Below are positions 40,103 through 51,674 of a stretch of 64,000 bases of DNA, one piece after another. A program made the translations under genes and the position numbers. Within the stretch, counting starts at the first letter, position 1. Each line of letters opens with the position of its first letter. Origin of the DNA: Promineifilum sp. GTDB taxonomy: Bacteria; Chloroflexota; Anaerolineae; Promineifilales; Promineifilaceae. The DNA is taken from the NCBI GenBank assembly GCA_020634335.1, contig JACKBY010000016.1:1-64000 (forward strand), read 5' to 3'. The notes beneath the pieces were generated by a model. The model was not told the origin of the DNA, did not search any database, and worked only from the letters and a program-made list of their open reading frames with translations.

Positions 40103-41899
40103 GTGAGAAAAAGATTCCCTGGATTCTTATCAGTAGCGCTTATGTTCATCATGGCGTTGGTTCTGGTGGCCTGTGGCGGCGGCCAGGAGGGTGAAGAGAC
40201 GGCCGACGCGCCGGCGGGCGGCAACGTCATCACCGGCAACGTCATCTATCTCGACCGCTCGGCGCTGGACCCCAACGCCGTCATCGAGGTCGATCTGTAT
40301 CAAACCTTGGCCGGTGGCCCCGACACGATCATCGCCTCGCAATCGATCAATGCCGAGGGGCGACAGGTGCCCATCCCCTTCGAGATTCAGTTTGACCCGG
40401 CGCAGATCGACACCACCCAGACCTATCTGGTGGGGGCGCGCATCGTGGTGAACGGCGAACCGGTCTTTGCCTCGCAGGCGGCCGTGCCGGTCATCACCAA
40501 CGGCGCGCCGACCCAGGGCATCGAGGTGCTCGTCAGTCCGGTCCTGACCGGCACGGCGGGCGGCACGCTGACCGGTAACGTCTTCTACGTGGAACGCATC
40601 GCCCTGCAACCCGACGCGCTCATCAGCGTCGAACTGCAAGACGTATCGGGGGGAACAACCACCATCGTTGCCTCACGGGACATCAACGCCGAAGGGCGGC
40701 AAGTGCCCATTCCCTTCGAGTTACCCTATGATCCCACGGCCATTGACCCGGCCGGCACCTATCTCCTGAGTGCGCGCATCTCCGAGGGCGGGCAGATCAT
40801 CTTTTCCTCGCCCACCGGCTCCCCGGTTCTAACCAACGGCGCGCCGACCAGCAACGTGGAGCTTCTGGTCAGCCAGGCGGCTGTTTCGCCCATGGCCGAC
40901 GTGATTCGCGGCACGGTCACCACGGCGCGGCCGCCCGAAACGCTGGACCCGGCGGCCGTGCTGCAGGTCGAATTGCGCGAGCCGATGCTGGCCGATGCCC
41001 CCGCCGCTTCCCAAATCGAGATTCCGATGGGCGGCATGACCTTTCCCATCTCTTTCGAGTTGCCCTATGACCCGGCCGCTGTCGCTGCTGACCGCACCTA
41101 TGCCGTGGCCGCTCGCGTCCTCTCCGGCAATCAGTTGCTCTACGTCACCCTGTCGCCCGTGCCCGTGCTGACCAACGGCGCGCCGGCGAGCGAGATCATC
41201 GTGCCCGTCGCCCCCGTGCCCAACCCGGCCGGCGGCGTTCTGCGCTTCACGGTGACCAGCGACACGCCCATGACCTGGCCGGCCGATTCGTCCGCTTACC
41301 TCAACGTCGAAATTCGCGAGCCGATGCTGGCCGACGCCCCGGCGGCAGCCTTCAGCTACGTGCCCCTGGCCGGGCTGTCGTTCCCCGTGGCCTTCGAGTT
41401 GGGCTACGATCCGGCGACCATCGACCCCAACAAGGCCTACATCTTTGACGCGCGCATCATCGACAACAACCTGCTGACCTTCTCGTCGAGTGGGGGGACG
41501 CCGGTGCTGACCCAGGGCGCGCCGGTGACCGACGTGACCTTGAATCTGGTGAACTCAACCGTGACCGACGCGCCGCCCTCCGGGGCCATCACCGGCGTGG
41601 TGACGACCGATGTGCCGGCGACGCTCGACCCCGCCGCGACGCTCTACGTAGATTTCCGCGAGGCGGGGACGACGGGCGAGCCCATCGTCACCATCTCGCA
41701 GCTTCTGGAAGGGGCGCAATTCCCGATCGCCTTCGAAGTGCCGCTGGCCGCGGCGACGCTCGACCCGGCCCGCAGCTACGTCGTGGGCGCGCGAATTCTG
41801 TTGGGCGACCAGGTGCTCTACGCCTCGGCCGTGGGTGTCCCCGTCGTCACCCAGGGCGCGCCGACAACCGACGTGGTGGTCAATATACCGCCGCAATAA
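40103..41899 (+). CDS. Lipoprotein with five YscW/YbaY-like repeats
   Basis: 598 residues. Signal peptide with lipobox LVAC (MRKRFPGFLSVALMFIMALV, then LVACGGG), followed by five tandem domains of about 110 residues. Each has the YscW/YbaY pattern: a G-N/V-V opening, LDP-A beta-strand, FPI/VPIPFE, YDP-x-x-ID, Y-x-x-x-AR, P-V-x-T-x-GAP. Single-domain YbaY proteins are lipoproteins near glycolipid or outer-layer functions, so this may be a surface-exposed adhesive or structural array. The start is GTG at 40103, with AAGGAG 9 nt upstream; earlier in-frame ATGs add a non-signal basic leader. Confidence 0.8.
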   Translation: MRKRFPGFLSVALMFIMALVLVACGGGQEGEETADAPAGGNVITGNVIYLDRSALDPNAVIEVDLYQTLAGGPDTIIASQSINAEGRQVPIPFEIQFDPAQIDTTQTYLVGARIVVNGEPVFASQAAVPVITNGAPTQGIEVLVSPVLTGTAGGTLTGNVFYVERIALQPDALISVELQDVSGGTTTIVASRDINAEGRQVPIPFELPYDPTAIDPAGTYLLSARISEGGQIIFSSPTGSPVLTNGAPTSNVELLVSQAAVSPMADVIRGTVTTARPPETLDPAAVLQVELREPMLADAPAASQIEIPMGGMTFPISFELPYDPAAVAADRTYAVAARVLSGNQLLYVTLSPVPVLTNGAPASEIIVPVAPVPNPAGGVLRFTVTSDTPMTWPADSSAYLNVEIREPMLADAPAAAFSYVPLAGLSFPVAFELGYDPATIDPNKAYIFDARIIDNNLLTFSSSGGTPVLTQGAPVTDVTLNLVNSTVTDAPPSGAITGVVTTDVPATLDPAATLYVDFREAGTTGEPIVTISQLLEGAQFPIAFEVPLAAATLDPARSYVVGARILLGDQVLYASAVGVPVVTQGAPTTDVVVNIPPQ

Positions 41900-41908
41900 G
41901 CGACGAAC

Positions 41909-41952
41909 GACGAGTGACGAGTGGGGAATATGCTCTCCATTCGTCACTCGTC
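41909..41952. terminator. Hairpin between convergent genes
   Basis: Perfect 12-bp arms GACGAGTGACGA (41909-41920) and TCGTCACTCGTC (41941-41952), 20-nt loop, in the 70-bp space between the lipoprotein and aminopeptidase stops. No T-tract, so termination is inferred from position. Confidence 0.45.
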
Positions 41953-41968
41953 ATTCATCATTCGTCAC

Positions 41969-43204
41969 TCAATAGGCCCATTCCCCCTGCCGCATCAGCG
42001 GCTCCCGCGTGCCGTCGGCGGTGATGCCGTCGATGTCGATCTCCCCCGATCCGACCATGAAATCGAGGTGGTTGGCGCTCAGGTTGCCGCCGTGGGCCAT
42101 GAAGGTCTCGTCGCCGGCGTCGGCCAGACCGGCGATGCAATTGCGATAGGCGCGGCCGAGGGCCAGGTGGGAGGAGGCGTTCTCATCGTAGAGCGTGTTG
42201 TAGAACAGGATGCCGGCGTGGGAAATGGCCGAGCTGTGGGGAACCAGGGCGACCTCGCCCAGACGAGACGCGCCGTCGTCCATCTCGATTTGCGACCGCA
42301 GCAGCGCCTCCCCTTTCTCGGCGCTGACGTTGGTGACGCGGCCGTTGCTAAAGCTCAGGCTGAAGTTTTCGATCAGGTTGCCGCGCAGATTGAGCGGCAT
42401 GGTCGCCCGCACCGTCCCGTCGACTCGCTCGCGGTGGGGCGCGGTGAATACCTCTTCCGTGGGCAAATTGGCGACGTTGCTGATGCCGATGGCCGTGGGA
42501 GCCGGGCCGCCGATCCAGTGGTGGTTTTCGGGCAGTCCGACAGTCAGATCGGTGCCGGGGCCGGTGTAGCGCAGCGCGTCATATTGCTTCTCGTTGAGAT
42601 AGGCCGCGCGCCGCGTTAAATCCTCATTATGGGCCTCCCAGGCCGCCAGTGGGTCGGGTGTGTCGAGCCGTATGGTGCTGAAGATGGCGTCCCACAGACG
42701 GTTGAGCTGCTCGCCGGGGGCCATGTCGGGAAACACCTTGGCGGCCCAGGCCGCCGTGGCGTAGCCGACGACGCACCAGTTGATGGCGTCGGCGGAGATT
42801 CGCTTGCTCAGCGGCAGGGCCGCCCGGCTTTCCGTGCGTTGCACGGTGGCGATCAAGCCAGGGTCAATGCCCTTGAGCAGATCGGGGTCCGTTCCGTTGA
42901 TGGACAAAATCGCCCCGCCGGCGTCGACCGTCTCCAGCCCCGCCTTCCATCCCCAATCGGAATGCTCGGCGAATGAATTGCGCGGGGCATGCTGGAAGCG
43001 GATCCGCAGCAGTTGCGGGTCGGCCCAGATCACGTCCACCAAATGAGCGCCGGCCTGATAGGCATGGATAGTCACCTGGCGCACCAGCGGCGCGGCCTCC
43101 AGCGGGGCGCGAATGAGGAGCCGTTGACCGGGCTGCACGTTGAGGCCGATCTTGACGATCAGCTCGGCATATTGGCTCAGAGCGCGTTCAAATTCGGGTG
43201 TCAT
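41969..43204 (-). CDS. M29-family aminopeptidase
   Basis: 411 residues, the size of thermophilic aminopeptidases such as AmpS/PepS. Di-metal ligands are recognisable in NLPTEEVFTAPHRERVDG, LGEVALVPHSSAIS, YDENASSHLALG and NHLDFMVGSGEIDIDG. Cytoplasmic removal of N-terminal residues from peptides. ATG at 43204 has AGGAG upstream. Stands alone, with the convergent lipoprotein on one side and a repeat hairpin on the other. Confidence 0.93.
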   Translation of the reverse strand: MTPEFERALSQYAELIVKIGLNVQPGQRLLIRAPLEAAPLVRQVTIHAYQAGAHLVDVIWADPQLLRIRFQHAPRNSFAEHSDWGWKAGLETVDAGGAILSINGTDPDLLKGIDPGLIATVQRTESRAALPLSKRISADAINWCVVGYATAAWAAKVFPDMAPGEQLNRLWDAIFSTIRLDTPDPLAAWEAHNEDLTRRAAYLNEKQYDALRYTGPGTDLTVGLPENHHWIGGPAPTAIGISNVANLPTEEVFTAPHRERVDGTVRATMPLNLRGNLIENFSLSFSNGRVTNVSAEKGEALLRSQIEMDDGASRLGEVALVPHSSAISHAGILFYNTLYDENASSHLALGRAYRNCIAGLADAGDETFMAHGGNLSANHLDFMVGSGEIDIDGITADGTREPLMRQGEWAY

Positions 43205-43282
43205 TTCACATTACTCCTGTGGATATGGCGGTATGCGCCCCAGCTTACCCGGATAGCGTCAAATTGGGTAGGAGCCGCACCT

Positions 43283-43337
43283 GTAGCACCGGATTCTTAT
43301 CCGGTGGCCGGGGGAGCCGGATAAGAATCCGGCGTTA
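43283..43337. repeat. Minimal MITE core hairpin, copy e
   Basis: Only the hairpin arms remain: GTAGCACCGGATTCTTATCC and GGATAAGAATCCGGCGTTAG with a 13-nt GC-rich loop. The right end provides the TAA stop codon of the AMMECR1 gene (43335-43337), so the element abuts or has replaced the original gene end. It may act as a terminator for that gene. Confidence 0.65.
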
Positions 43338-43946
43338 GAGGTCCTCGAACGACTCCGTGGTGAAGGCGTAGAGGGATGCGCGTGCCGGCCAGTCATTTGG
43401 TGGCAGGCCGGCCTTCTCGCAGAGGGCGGTCAGGAAGGTGTGCTTGTCCCAGCCATAGCCCACCGGCACTTCGGGCAGGAGCAACCCGCGCCGGCTGCCG
43501 CCCACGATGTAGAGGCCGTCCTGGCCGATGGCGATCTCGTCCAGTGAGTCGACCGGCCGGAACGGCGAAAGCACCGAAATCTCGATGGTCAGGTTGTCCA
43601 GCTCGTCGGCCGTCACGGGATAGAAGCGCGGATCGGCGCTGGCGGCCTGGATGGTGGCCTCCTGCACGGCCTCAGAGAGCGGCTTATCGGCGTAGATGTG
43701 GCCGACACAGCCGCGCAGATCGCCCGCATGCCAGCCTTCGCTATAGGGGCTGGCCGCCTTGCGCGCCTGCCGCACGCGCAACGTGACAAAAACGGCCGAC
43801 GGCTCCCGGAACCACTCGTTGTCCGGGGTATAGGGCGGCCGCTCACCTGTCGTGAGGTAGTGGGCCAGCGTCGTCCGCGCCAGGCGGAGCAATGCGGGAT
43901 AATGACCGGCATGGGACGAAGCCGGCGGGGTGATGTGAGTACTCAT
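43335..43946 (-). CDS. AMMECR1-domain protein (AmmeMemoRadiSam system protein A)
   Basis: 203 residues. AMMECR1 fold with the hallmark LRGCVGHI motif (DLRGCVGHIYADKPLSEAVQ), DPRFYPVTADELDNLTIEISVLSP and GRRGLLLPEVPVGYGWD-like closing segment. Homologues cluster with a MEMO1-like protein and a radical SAM enzyme; neither is in this window. Its stop overlaps the HAD start by 4 bp on the same strand, so the two are co-translated. Biochemical function is not settled for the family. Confidence 0.9.
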   Translation of the reverse strand: MSTHITPPASSHAGHYPALLRLARTTLAHYLTTGERPPYTPDNEWFREPSAVFVTLRVRQARKAASPYSEGWHAGDLRGCVGHIYADKPLSEAVQEATIQAASADPRFYPVTADELDNLTIEISVLSPFRPVDSLDEIAIGQDGLYIVGGSRRGLLLPEVPVGYGWDKHTFLTALCEKAGLPPNDWPARASLYAFTTESFEDL

Positions 43947-44647
43947 TGTGTTGCCTCCACGGCCCCGGCCACGAGCCTCCGGGGAAATTGCTCCAGCGTG
44001 GCGATCACGGCCTCTACGCCCGACAAACGCGCTAACGCCGGCTGCCCATCGGCCGGGCCGATGGCAATGATGGCCCCGATCCCGGCGGCGTGGGCCGAAC
44101 GAATCCCGGCAGCCGAATCCTCGACGACCACAAAGCGCTCCGGCGGCGCGCCAAGCTGTTGGGCCGCCTCCAGATAGATGCCCGGCGCGGGCTTGCCGGG
44201 ATAGAGGTTGCGGTCGTAGATGATCGTGTCGGTGGTGAACCAGCGCCGCAGGTCGAGTTGCTCAATGAAAAAGGTCACGTTGACTTGCGGGGAAGAGGTG
44301 GCGATGGCGCGGGGGATGCGGTTGACGGCCAGGAAATCGAGCAAGTCTACCGCGCCCGGCGACAGGTGATAGGCGTCGCCGCTATCCAGCGCCAAGCGCC
44401 GATAGAGAGCTTCTTTCTCCTCCATCAGGGGGCGCAACTCATCATCGGCCAACTCTCTCCCCAGCACGTAGCCAAAGATGTCGCGATTGACGCGACCGTG
44501 GACGGCCGTCTTCATCTCGTCGGCCGAGAGGGGCCGGCCTCGCAGCCGGGTCGAGATGCGCCGCCAGGCCTCCTCGTGCAGGTGGTTATCCCACAGGAGA
44601 ACGCCATTGAAATCGAATATCACGCCGTCCAGCGTCTTGTTGTTCAT
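43943..44647 (-). CDS. HAD-superfamily protein with DxN motif
   Basis: 234 residues, beta-phosphoglucomutase-like subfamily I. Motif I is VIFDFNGVL: nucleophile Asp12 is present, but the second Asp, the general acid/base at position 14, is Asn. Motif II Ser (IATSSPQVN), motif III Lys (YPGKPAPGIY) and motif IV Glu-Asp (VVVEDSAAGI) are intact, with a helical cap in between. It may be a phosphatase with reduced turnover, a binding protein or a subgroup using a different acid. ATG at 44647 has GGAGGA upstream, inside the end of the ABC-F gene. Confidence 0.85.
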   Translation of the reverse strand: MNNKTLDGVIFDFNGVLLWDNHLHEEAWRRISTRLRGRPLSADEMKTAVHGRVNRDIFGYVLGRELADDELRPLMEEKEALYRRLALDSGDAYHLSPGAVDLLDFLAVNRIPRAIATSSPQVNVTFFIEQLDLRRWFTTDTIIYDRNLYPGKPAPGIYLEAAQQLGAPPERFVVVEDSAAGIRSAHAAGIGAIIAIGPADGQPALARLSGVEAVIATLEQFPRRLVAGAVEATQ

Positions 44648-44667
44648 ATGCTTGTTTTCCTCCGGCG

Positions 44668-46758
44668 TCAGGCCAGCAACTCCCACTCGGCCAGCAGCGC
44701 CTCCAGTTGCTCACGCGCCTCCAGACACTCGGCCTCCAGCACGCGGATCTCGCCCTCGTCCCCGGCGGTGCGGGCGGCTTCCAGCGCCTCGGTCGCCTGC
44801 GACAACCAGAATTCTACGTCGTCGATTGTCTCTTCCACCTGACGGCGGCGGCGTTCGTCGCGCCGGCGTGCGTCCTTGCTCCAGCCGCGCGGCGCGGCCG
44901 GCGACTTCTCCGCTGCAGCAGAGGGCGCGTCGCCGTTGACCGGCGTTTCCCCCTCCACAACCACGGTCATGGAGCCTTCGTGCAACTCGGATTGGCGGTC
45001 GCCGGCGGCCGGCCCGGCTGTTTCCTCGCGCCCGGCGAGGTACTCCTGATAGGTGGCCGGGTAGGTGACCAGCTTGCCGTCTTCCAACGACCAGATGTGA
45101 CGGGCCAGCCGGTCGACCAGATAGCGGTCGTGGGACACCAGCAGGATCGTGCCGTCGAACGCCTCCAGCACCTCCTGCAACACCTCCTGCGAGGCGATGT
45201 CGAGGTGATTGGTGGGCTCGTCGAGCAGCAGGAAGTTGGCCCCCTCCAGGGCCAGCAGGGCCAGCGCCAGCCGTCCCCGCTCGCCGCCGCTCAGGTCGGC
45301 CACGCGCTTGAAGACCTCGTCGCCACGAAAGAGGTAGTGGGCCAGGTAACCACGGGCTTCCGTCTGCCCCATATCACTGCGCGCCCAAATCTCTTCGATG
45401 ATCTGCCGCTCCGGGACGAGGCGGTCGTGGGCTTGGGCGAAGTAGCCGACCTGCACGCCATCGCCCAGGGCTACTTCGCCGTCCAGCGGGTCCAACTCAC
45501 CCAGGATGGTGCGCAGCAGCGTGCTCTTGCCGCTGCCGTTTGCCCCCAGGACGGCCGCGCGGCCGCCGCGCTCCAGCTTGGCCTCCTCGGCCGTGAACAG
45601 CGGCCGGTCGGGATATCCGATCACCGCGTTCTTGAGCCGCAACACGACCCGCGCCCCACGTTCCAGCGCGCCCAGTCGGATGGTGAGGCGGGGCGGGCGG
45701 CCGCCGGGTGGCCGGATGGCCCGAATGCGTTCCTCGGCTTCGGTAATCGTCAATGTCCTGGCCCGTGTCCCTAGCTCGATCCAGCTTTGCCCGCCGCGGC
45801 GGCTTTCGGCCATCGCCACCAGCCCGACCTCCTCGATGAGGGCCAGGTCGCGCGTCAACTGCCGCAGGCGGCCCTTGGCGATGTCGGTCTGTCCGCCGGC
45901 AATGTGGCGGCGGATGAAGCCGGCCTCGCTCTCCAGTCGCGCCTTCTCCTCGGTATAGAGGCGCTCGGCCCGCTCCCAGGCTTCGCGGCGCTGCGCGACG
46001 TAGGCGCTGTAATTGCCGCGATAGGCGTGGAGTTCGGCCGGCGCGTCGCCCCCGCCCGGCAGCAGCTCCCAGACGCGATTAACGACCCGGTCGAGGAAGT
46101 AGCGGTCGTGGCTGACGATGATCAGCGCGCCTTCCCAGCGACGCAAGGTGCCCTCCAGCCACTCGATGGCGGCCATATCCAGGTGATTGGTCGGCTCGTC
46201 GAGGATGAGCAGGTCGGGCTTTTCCAGTAACAAGCGGCCGAGCAGGACGCGCGTCTTCTGCCCGCCGCTGAGATGCAGCAGGGGCGTGTTCCACTCGCCC
46301 GGCTCAAACCCCAACCCCTGAAGCACGCGCTTGACATCGACCTGATACTGATAGCCCCCCTCGCGCTCGAAAGTTTCTTGCAGCTCGCCGTAGGCGGCCA
46401 GCAACGACTCGGAATAGGCCTCCGCCAGCGCCTTCTCCATGACTTGCAATTCGCTCTCTTGCCGGCGCAGGTCGGCAAAGGCGGTCAGCATCTCCTGATA
46501 GACGGTATTCTCGCGCCCGGCGAAGGTCAGCACCGCCTCTTGCCGCAGATACCCCAGCGTCAGGCCGCCGGCGCGGTCGACGCGGCCGCCGAGTGGCTCC
46601 AGCAGCCCGGCCAGGGCCAGCAGCAGCGTCGTCTTGCCCACGCCGTTGGGGCCCACCAGCCCGATGCGGTCACGCGGTTCCACGGCCAGCGACAGATCGT
46701 GGAACAGGTCGGCCGCGCCGTAGGCATGGCTCAATTGGGTGGTGGTCAGGACAGGCAT
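44668..46758 (-). CDS. ABC-F family ATPase
   Basis: 696 residues. Two ABC domains: GPNGVGKTTLLLALAGLL / LSGGQKTRVLLGRLLL / ILDEPTNHLDMA, and GANGSGKSTLLRTILGEL / LSGGERGRLALALLAL / LLDEPTNHLDIA, joined by a long charged linker (about 230-310), with a C-terminal coiled coil (RRDERRRRQVEETIDDVEFW). No membrane domain. ABC-F proteins act on the ribosome in translation rescue or antibiotic protection; this one is Uup/YfmR-like by its C-terminal coiled coil. Confidence 0.93.
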   Translation of the reverse strand: MPVLTTTQLSHAYGAADLFHDLSLAVEPRDRIGLVGPNGVGKTTLLLALAGLLEPLGGRVDRAGGLTLGYLRQEAVLTFAGRENTVYQEMLTAFADLRRQESELQVMEKALAEAYSESLLAAYGELQETFEREGGYQYQVDVKRVLQGLGFEPGEWNTPLLHLSGGQKTRVLLGRLLLEKPDLLILDEPTNHLDMAAIEWLEGTLRRWEGALIIVSHDRYFLDRVVNRVWELLPGGGDAPAELHAYRGNYSAYVAQRREAWERAERLYTEEKARLESEAGFIRRHIAGGQTDIAKGRLRQLTRDLALIEEVGLVAMAESRRGGQSWIELGTRARTLTITEAEERIRAIRPPGGRPPRLTIRLGALERGARVVLRLKNAVIGYPDRPLFTAEEAKLERGGRAAVLGANGSGKSTLLRTILGELDPLDGEVALGDGVQVGYFAQAHDRLVPERQIIEEIWARSDMGQTEARGYLAHYLFRGDEVFKRVADLSGGERGRLALALLALEGANFLLLDEPTNHLDIASQEVLQEVLEAFDGTILLVSHDRYLVDRLARHIWSLEDGKLVTYPATYQEYLAGREETAGPAAGDRQSELHEGSMTVVVEGETPVNGDAPSAAAEKSPAAPRGWSKDARRRDERRRRQVEETIDDVEFWLSQATEALEAARTAGDEGEIRVLEAECLEAREQLEALLAEWELLA

Positions 46759-46819
46759 GGCACACTCATTTTACAGATTCAGGCGGGGAATGGCGAACCA
46801 CACCTTTCTAACCTGATAT

Positions 46820-46872
46820 TTAGACTCGTCTAACTTGTTTCTTACATGCAGATAGTACGGTAATAGTACGGT
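46820..46872. promoter_or_regulatory. Dyad and 11-bp tandem repeat upstream of Hsp20
   Basis: TTAGAC-TC-GTCTAA (46820-46833) and two copies of ATAGTACGGT (46852-46861, 46863-46872) spaced 11 bp, one helical turn, lie 140-190 bp before the Hsp20 gene. No CIRCE element is present. Candidate activator or repressor sites for the heat-shock island. Confidence 0.45.
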
Positions 46873-47010
46873 GATAAGCGACAGGGACTTAGCATCACAA
46901 CTTCACCGTTATCCCCGCCACGCGAATCACCTATAGATCGACTAAATCGTAGCTGCCGGCGGCGGCTACAGCTTGGAACCCCAAGTTTTTCATGCCTGTG
47001 GAGGTAAAAA

Positions 47011-47583
47011 ATGAACCGCTTACAACGATGGAATTCAGCTCAACCCACCTGGTGGAATCGCGATGCATTTGAGGCGCTCAACCGCTTCTTCGACGATTCC
47101 TATGATCGGCCCATGTCGGAATGGGACAGCACGCGCAGTTGGAATCTGCCTCTCGACGTGATCGAGAAGGAAGATGCCTACGTCGTGCGAGCCTCGATTC
47201 CCGGCCTGGACCCCGACGATCTGGATATCACTTTCACCGACAACGTGCTGACGATCCAGGCGCAGACGAAGCTTGACAATGAGGATGAATCGGAGCGTTA
47301 CATGGTGCGCGAGCGCCGTTTTGGCAGCTTCACCCGCAGCATTCGCTTCCCGATGCCGGTCGACGGCGATGAGGTCGAGGCGACCTGCAAAAATGGTGAA
47401 TTGATGCTGCGTCTGCCCAAGGCCGAAAACGCCCGGCCACGCCGCATCTCCATCAAGGGCGATGGGTCGCCGCGCGTGATCGAGGCGCAGACCAAATCGA
47501 ACGGCAAGAACAAGAAAGAGAGCAACGGGCGTGACAGCAAAGGCTGGACGCAAGGCTACGCTGAGGACATGAAGGCTCATTAA
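47011..47583 (+). CDS. Hsp20 / alpha-crystallin small heat-shock protein
   Basis: 190 residues. Alpha-crystallin domain (about 45-145): LPLDVIEKEDAYVVRASIPG, DDLDITFTDNVLTIQAQT, ERRFGSFTRSIRFPMPVDGD, CKNGELMLRLPKAE. The C-terminal tail is unusually long, Lys/Asn/Asp-rich (about 150-190) and lacks a clear IxI motif beyond RRISIK. Binds unfolding proteins for later refolding by ClpB and the DnaK system. Ribosome site GGAGGT. A symmetrical terminator follows. Confidence 0.95.
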   Translation: MNRLQRWNSAQPTWWNRDAFEALNRFFDDSYDRPMSEWDSTRSWNLPLDVIEKEDAYVVRASIPGLDPDDLDITFTDNVLTIQAQTKLDNEDESERYMVRERRFGSFTRSIRFPMPVDGDEVEATCKNGELMLRLPKAENARPRRISIKGDGSPRVIEAQTKSNGKNKKESNGRDSKGWTQGYAEDMKAH

Positions 47584-47616
47584 ACCGTTTACCGGTTGAT
47601 AGTTGATATGAGAAAA

Positions 47617-47646
47617 CGAGAGGCAGCCATGGCTGCCTCTTTCGTT
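47617..47646 (+). terminator. Terminator after Hsp20
   Basis: Palindromic stem AGAGGCAGCC/GGCTGCCTCT (47619-47640) followed by TTCGTT; flanking A and T runs allow a longer, partly mismatched stem. Confidence 0.65.
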
Positions 47647-47762
47647 GCCTCCACGACGTTCTGACAGGCACATTCGTCGCTAACTCTTACTCAATTCTGA
47701 CTTCGATCGTGGATAATATAGGACACAGTCAATGAAAAGTAGTAGGAACAAAATTCTCAATT

Positions 47763-48803
47763 ATGGAATATAAAGATTATTATAAGACGCTGGGCGTCAA
47801 GAAAAACGCCACGGCGGATGAAATCAAGAAAGCCTATCGCAAGCTGGCTCGCAAGCACCATCCTGACGTGAACCAGGGAGACAGGGCGGCGGAAGAGAAG
47901 TTCAAGGACATCAACGAGGCCTACGAAGTCCTGTCGGACGAGGAGAAGCGATCCAAGTATGACCGCTTCGGTGCGGAGTGGCAGCAATTCTCCGGCGCGG
48001 GCGGCCGGTCGCAGGACTTCAACTGGGGCGCGTGGGGCGCGGGGCAACCGGGCGCGGGCGGCGGACAATATCGCAGCGTGTCGCCGGAGGAGTTTGAGCA
48101 GATGTTCGGCGGCGGCCGCGCCGGTAGCGCGGGCGGGGCCGGCGGCTTCTCTGACTTCTTCGAGACGCTGTTCGGCGCGATGGGCGGAGCAACTCCGGGC
48201 GGTCGTCCGGCCGGCGGCGCGCGGGGCGGCTTCGGCGGCTCATTCTCGTCGGCCGACGACATGTTCGGCGGCGCGGCGGCACGGCAGCCCCTGCAACTCG
48301 ACCAGGAGCACCCTATCCAGGTGACGCTGGAGGAGGCCTTCCACGGCACTACCCGCGTGTTGACCTGGGAAAATGGCAAGCGTGTGGAGGCCAAGATTCC
48401 GCGCGGTGTGCGCACCGGTTCGAAGGTGCGCCTGAGCGGGCAGGGCGGCGCGACCGACGGCCGGGCCGGTGACCTCTACCTCAAGGTTGAGGTGCTGCCC
48501 CATGCCGTCTACGAGCGCGACGGCGACGATCTGCGGATGACGCTGCCCATCGACCTCTTCGCCGCGCTGCTGGGCGGCAAGGTCAGCGTGCCGGCCATTG
48601 ACAAGTCAGTCAACCTGACCATCCCGGCGGGCACGAGGAACGGCAAGGTGTTCCGGCTGACCGGGCTGGGTATGCCCAAGCTGCGCAAGCCTGACGAGCG
48701 GGGCGATCTGTATGTGACGGTGACGGTCGAGTTGCCGGGCAAGTTGAGCAACGAGGAAAAAGAGATCGTGCGGGAATGGCAGGCCGTCCGCGAGGCGAAA
48801 TAA
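47763..48803 (+). CDS. DnaJ-class co-chaperone, CbpA type
   Basis: 346 residues. J domain (about 1-70) with HPD at 33-35, a Gly/Phe/Ala-rich linker (about 75-170), and the two beta-barrel C-terminal substrate domains ([52 protein letters not shown]). The CxxCxGxG zinc finger is absent, so it is CbpA-like and not canonical DnaJ. Stimulates DnaK ATPase; DnaK is not in this window. Ends 61 bp before clpB. Confidence 0.93.
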   Translation: MEYKDYYKTLGVKKNATADEIKKAYRKLARKHHPDVNQGDRAAEEKFKDINEAYEVLSDEEKRSKYDRFGAEWQQFSGAGGRSQDFNWGAWGAGQPGAGGGQYRSVSPEEFEQMFGGGRAGSAGGAGGFSDFFETLFGAMGGATPGGRPAGGARGGFGGSFSSADDMFGGAAARQPLQLDQEHPIQVTLEEAFHGTTRVLTWENGKRVEAKIPRGVRTGSKVRLSGQGGATDGRAGDLYLKVEVLPHAVYERDGDDLRMTLPIDLFAALLGGKVSVPAIDKSVNLTIPAGTRNGKVFRLTGLGMPKLRKPDERGDLYVTVTVELPGKLSNEEKEIVREWQAVREAK

Positions 48804-48864
48804 TCAGAAATCCGTGGAATTTGCGAAACCTGTGGATTCATCTCCACAGTCTAGAGGTAGAAAG

Positions 48865-51468
<2,604 letters not shown>

Positions 51469-51475
51469 TGACCAG

Positions 51476-51512
51476 GACCTGTCAGGTTCTTGAAAACCTG
51501 ACAGGTCTTTTT
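51476..51512 (+). terminator. Strong terminator after clpB
   Basis: Perfect 13-bp stem (51476-51488 with 51495-51507), 6-nt loop, followed by five T residues, directly after the clpB stop. Confidence 0.9.
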
Positions 51513-51539
51513 ACTATAGAACAAAACAGCGAAAAAAAG

Positions 51540-51674
51540 CCGTGAATTTCTCATCTTTCCGTAAGGTTCACGGTAAGAATCGGGGGCTACTTTATAGAGG
51601 CTCCTTACTCCTTCCCACCCCGATGGGAACTGTTCATTTCCAGGATGGCGCCATTTCCCAAGGTGGCGCCATCC
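51540..51674 (+). other. Three consecutive hairpins upstream of the CBS gene
   Basis: CCGTGAA/TTCACGG (51540-51573), ATCGGGG/CCCCGAT (51579-51624) and GGATGGCGCCA/TGGCGCCATCC (51643-51674), in the 346-bp gap between clpB and the CBS gene, where there is no coding sequence. Could be a small structured RNA; no known riboswitch motif recognised. A -10-like TATAAT for the CBS gene follows at 51757-51762. Confidence 0.4.

Noticed and set aside
51540..51674. Cyclic-di-GMP or other known riboswitch
   Set aside because: None of the conserved core sequences of the common classes could be found.
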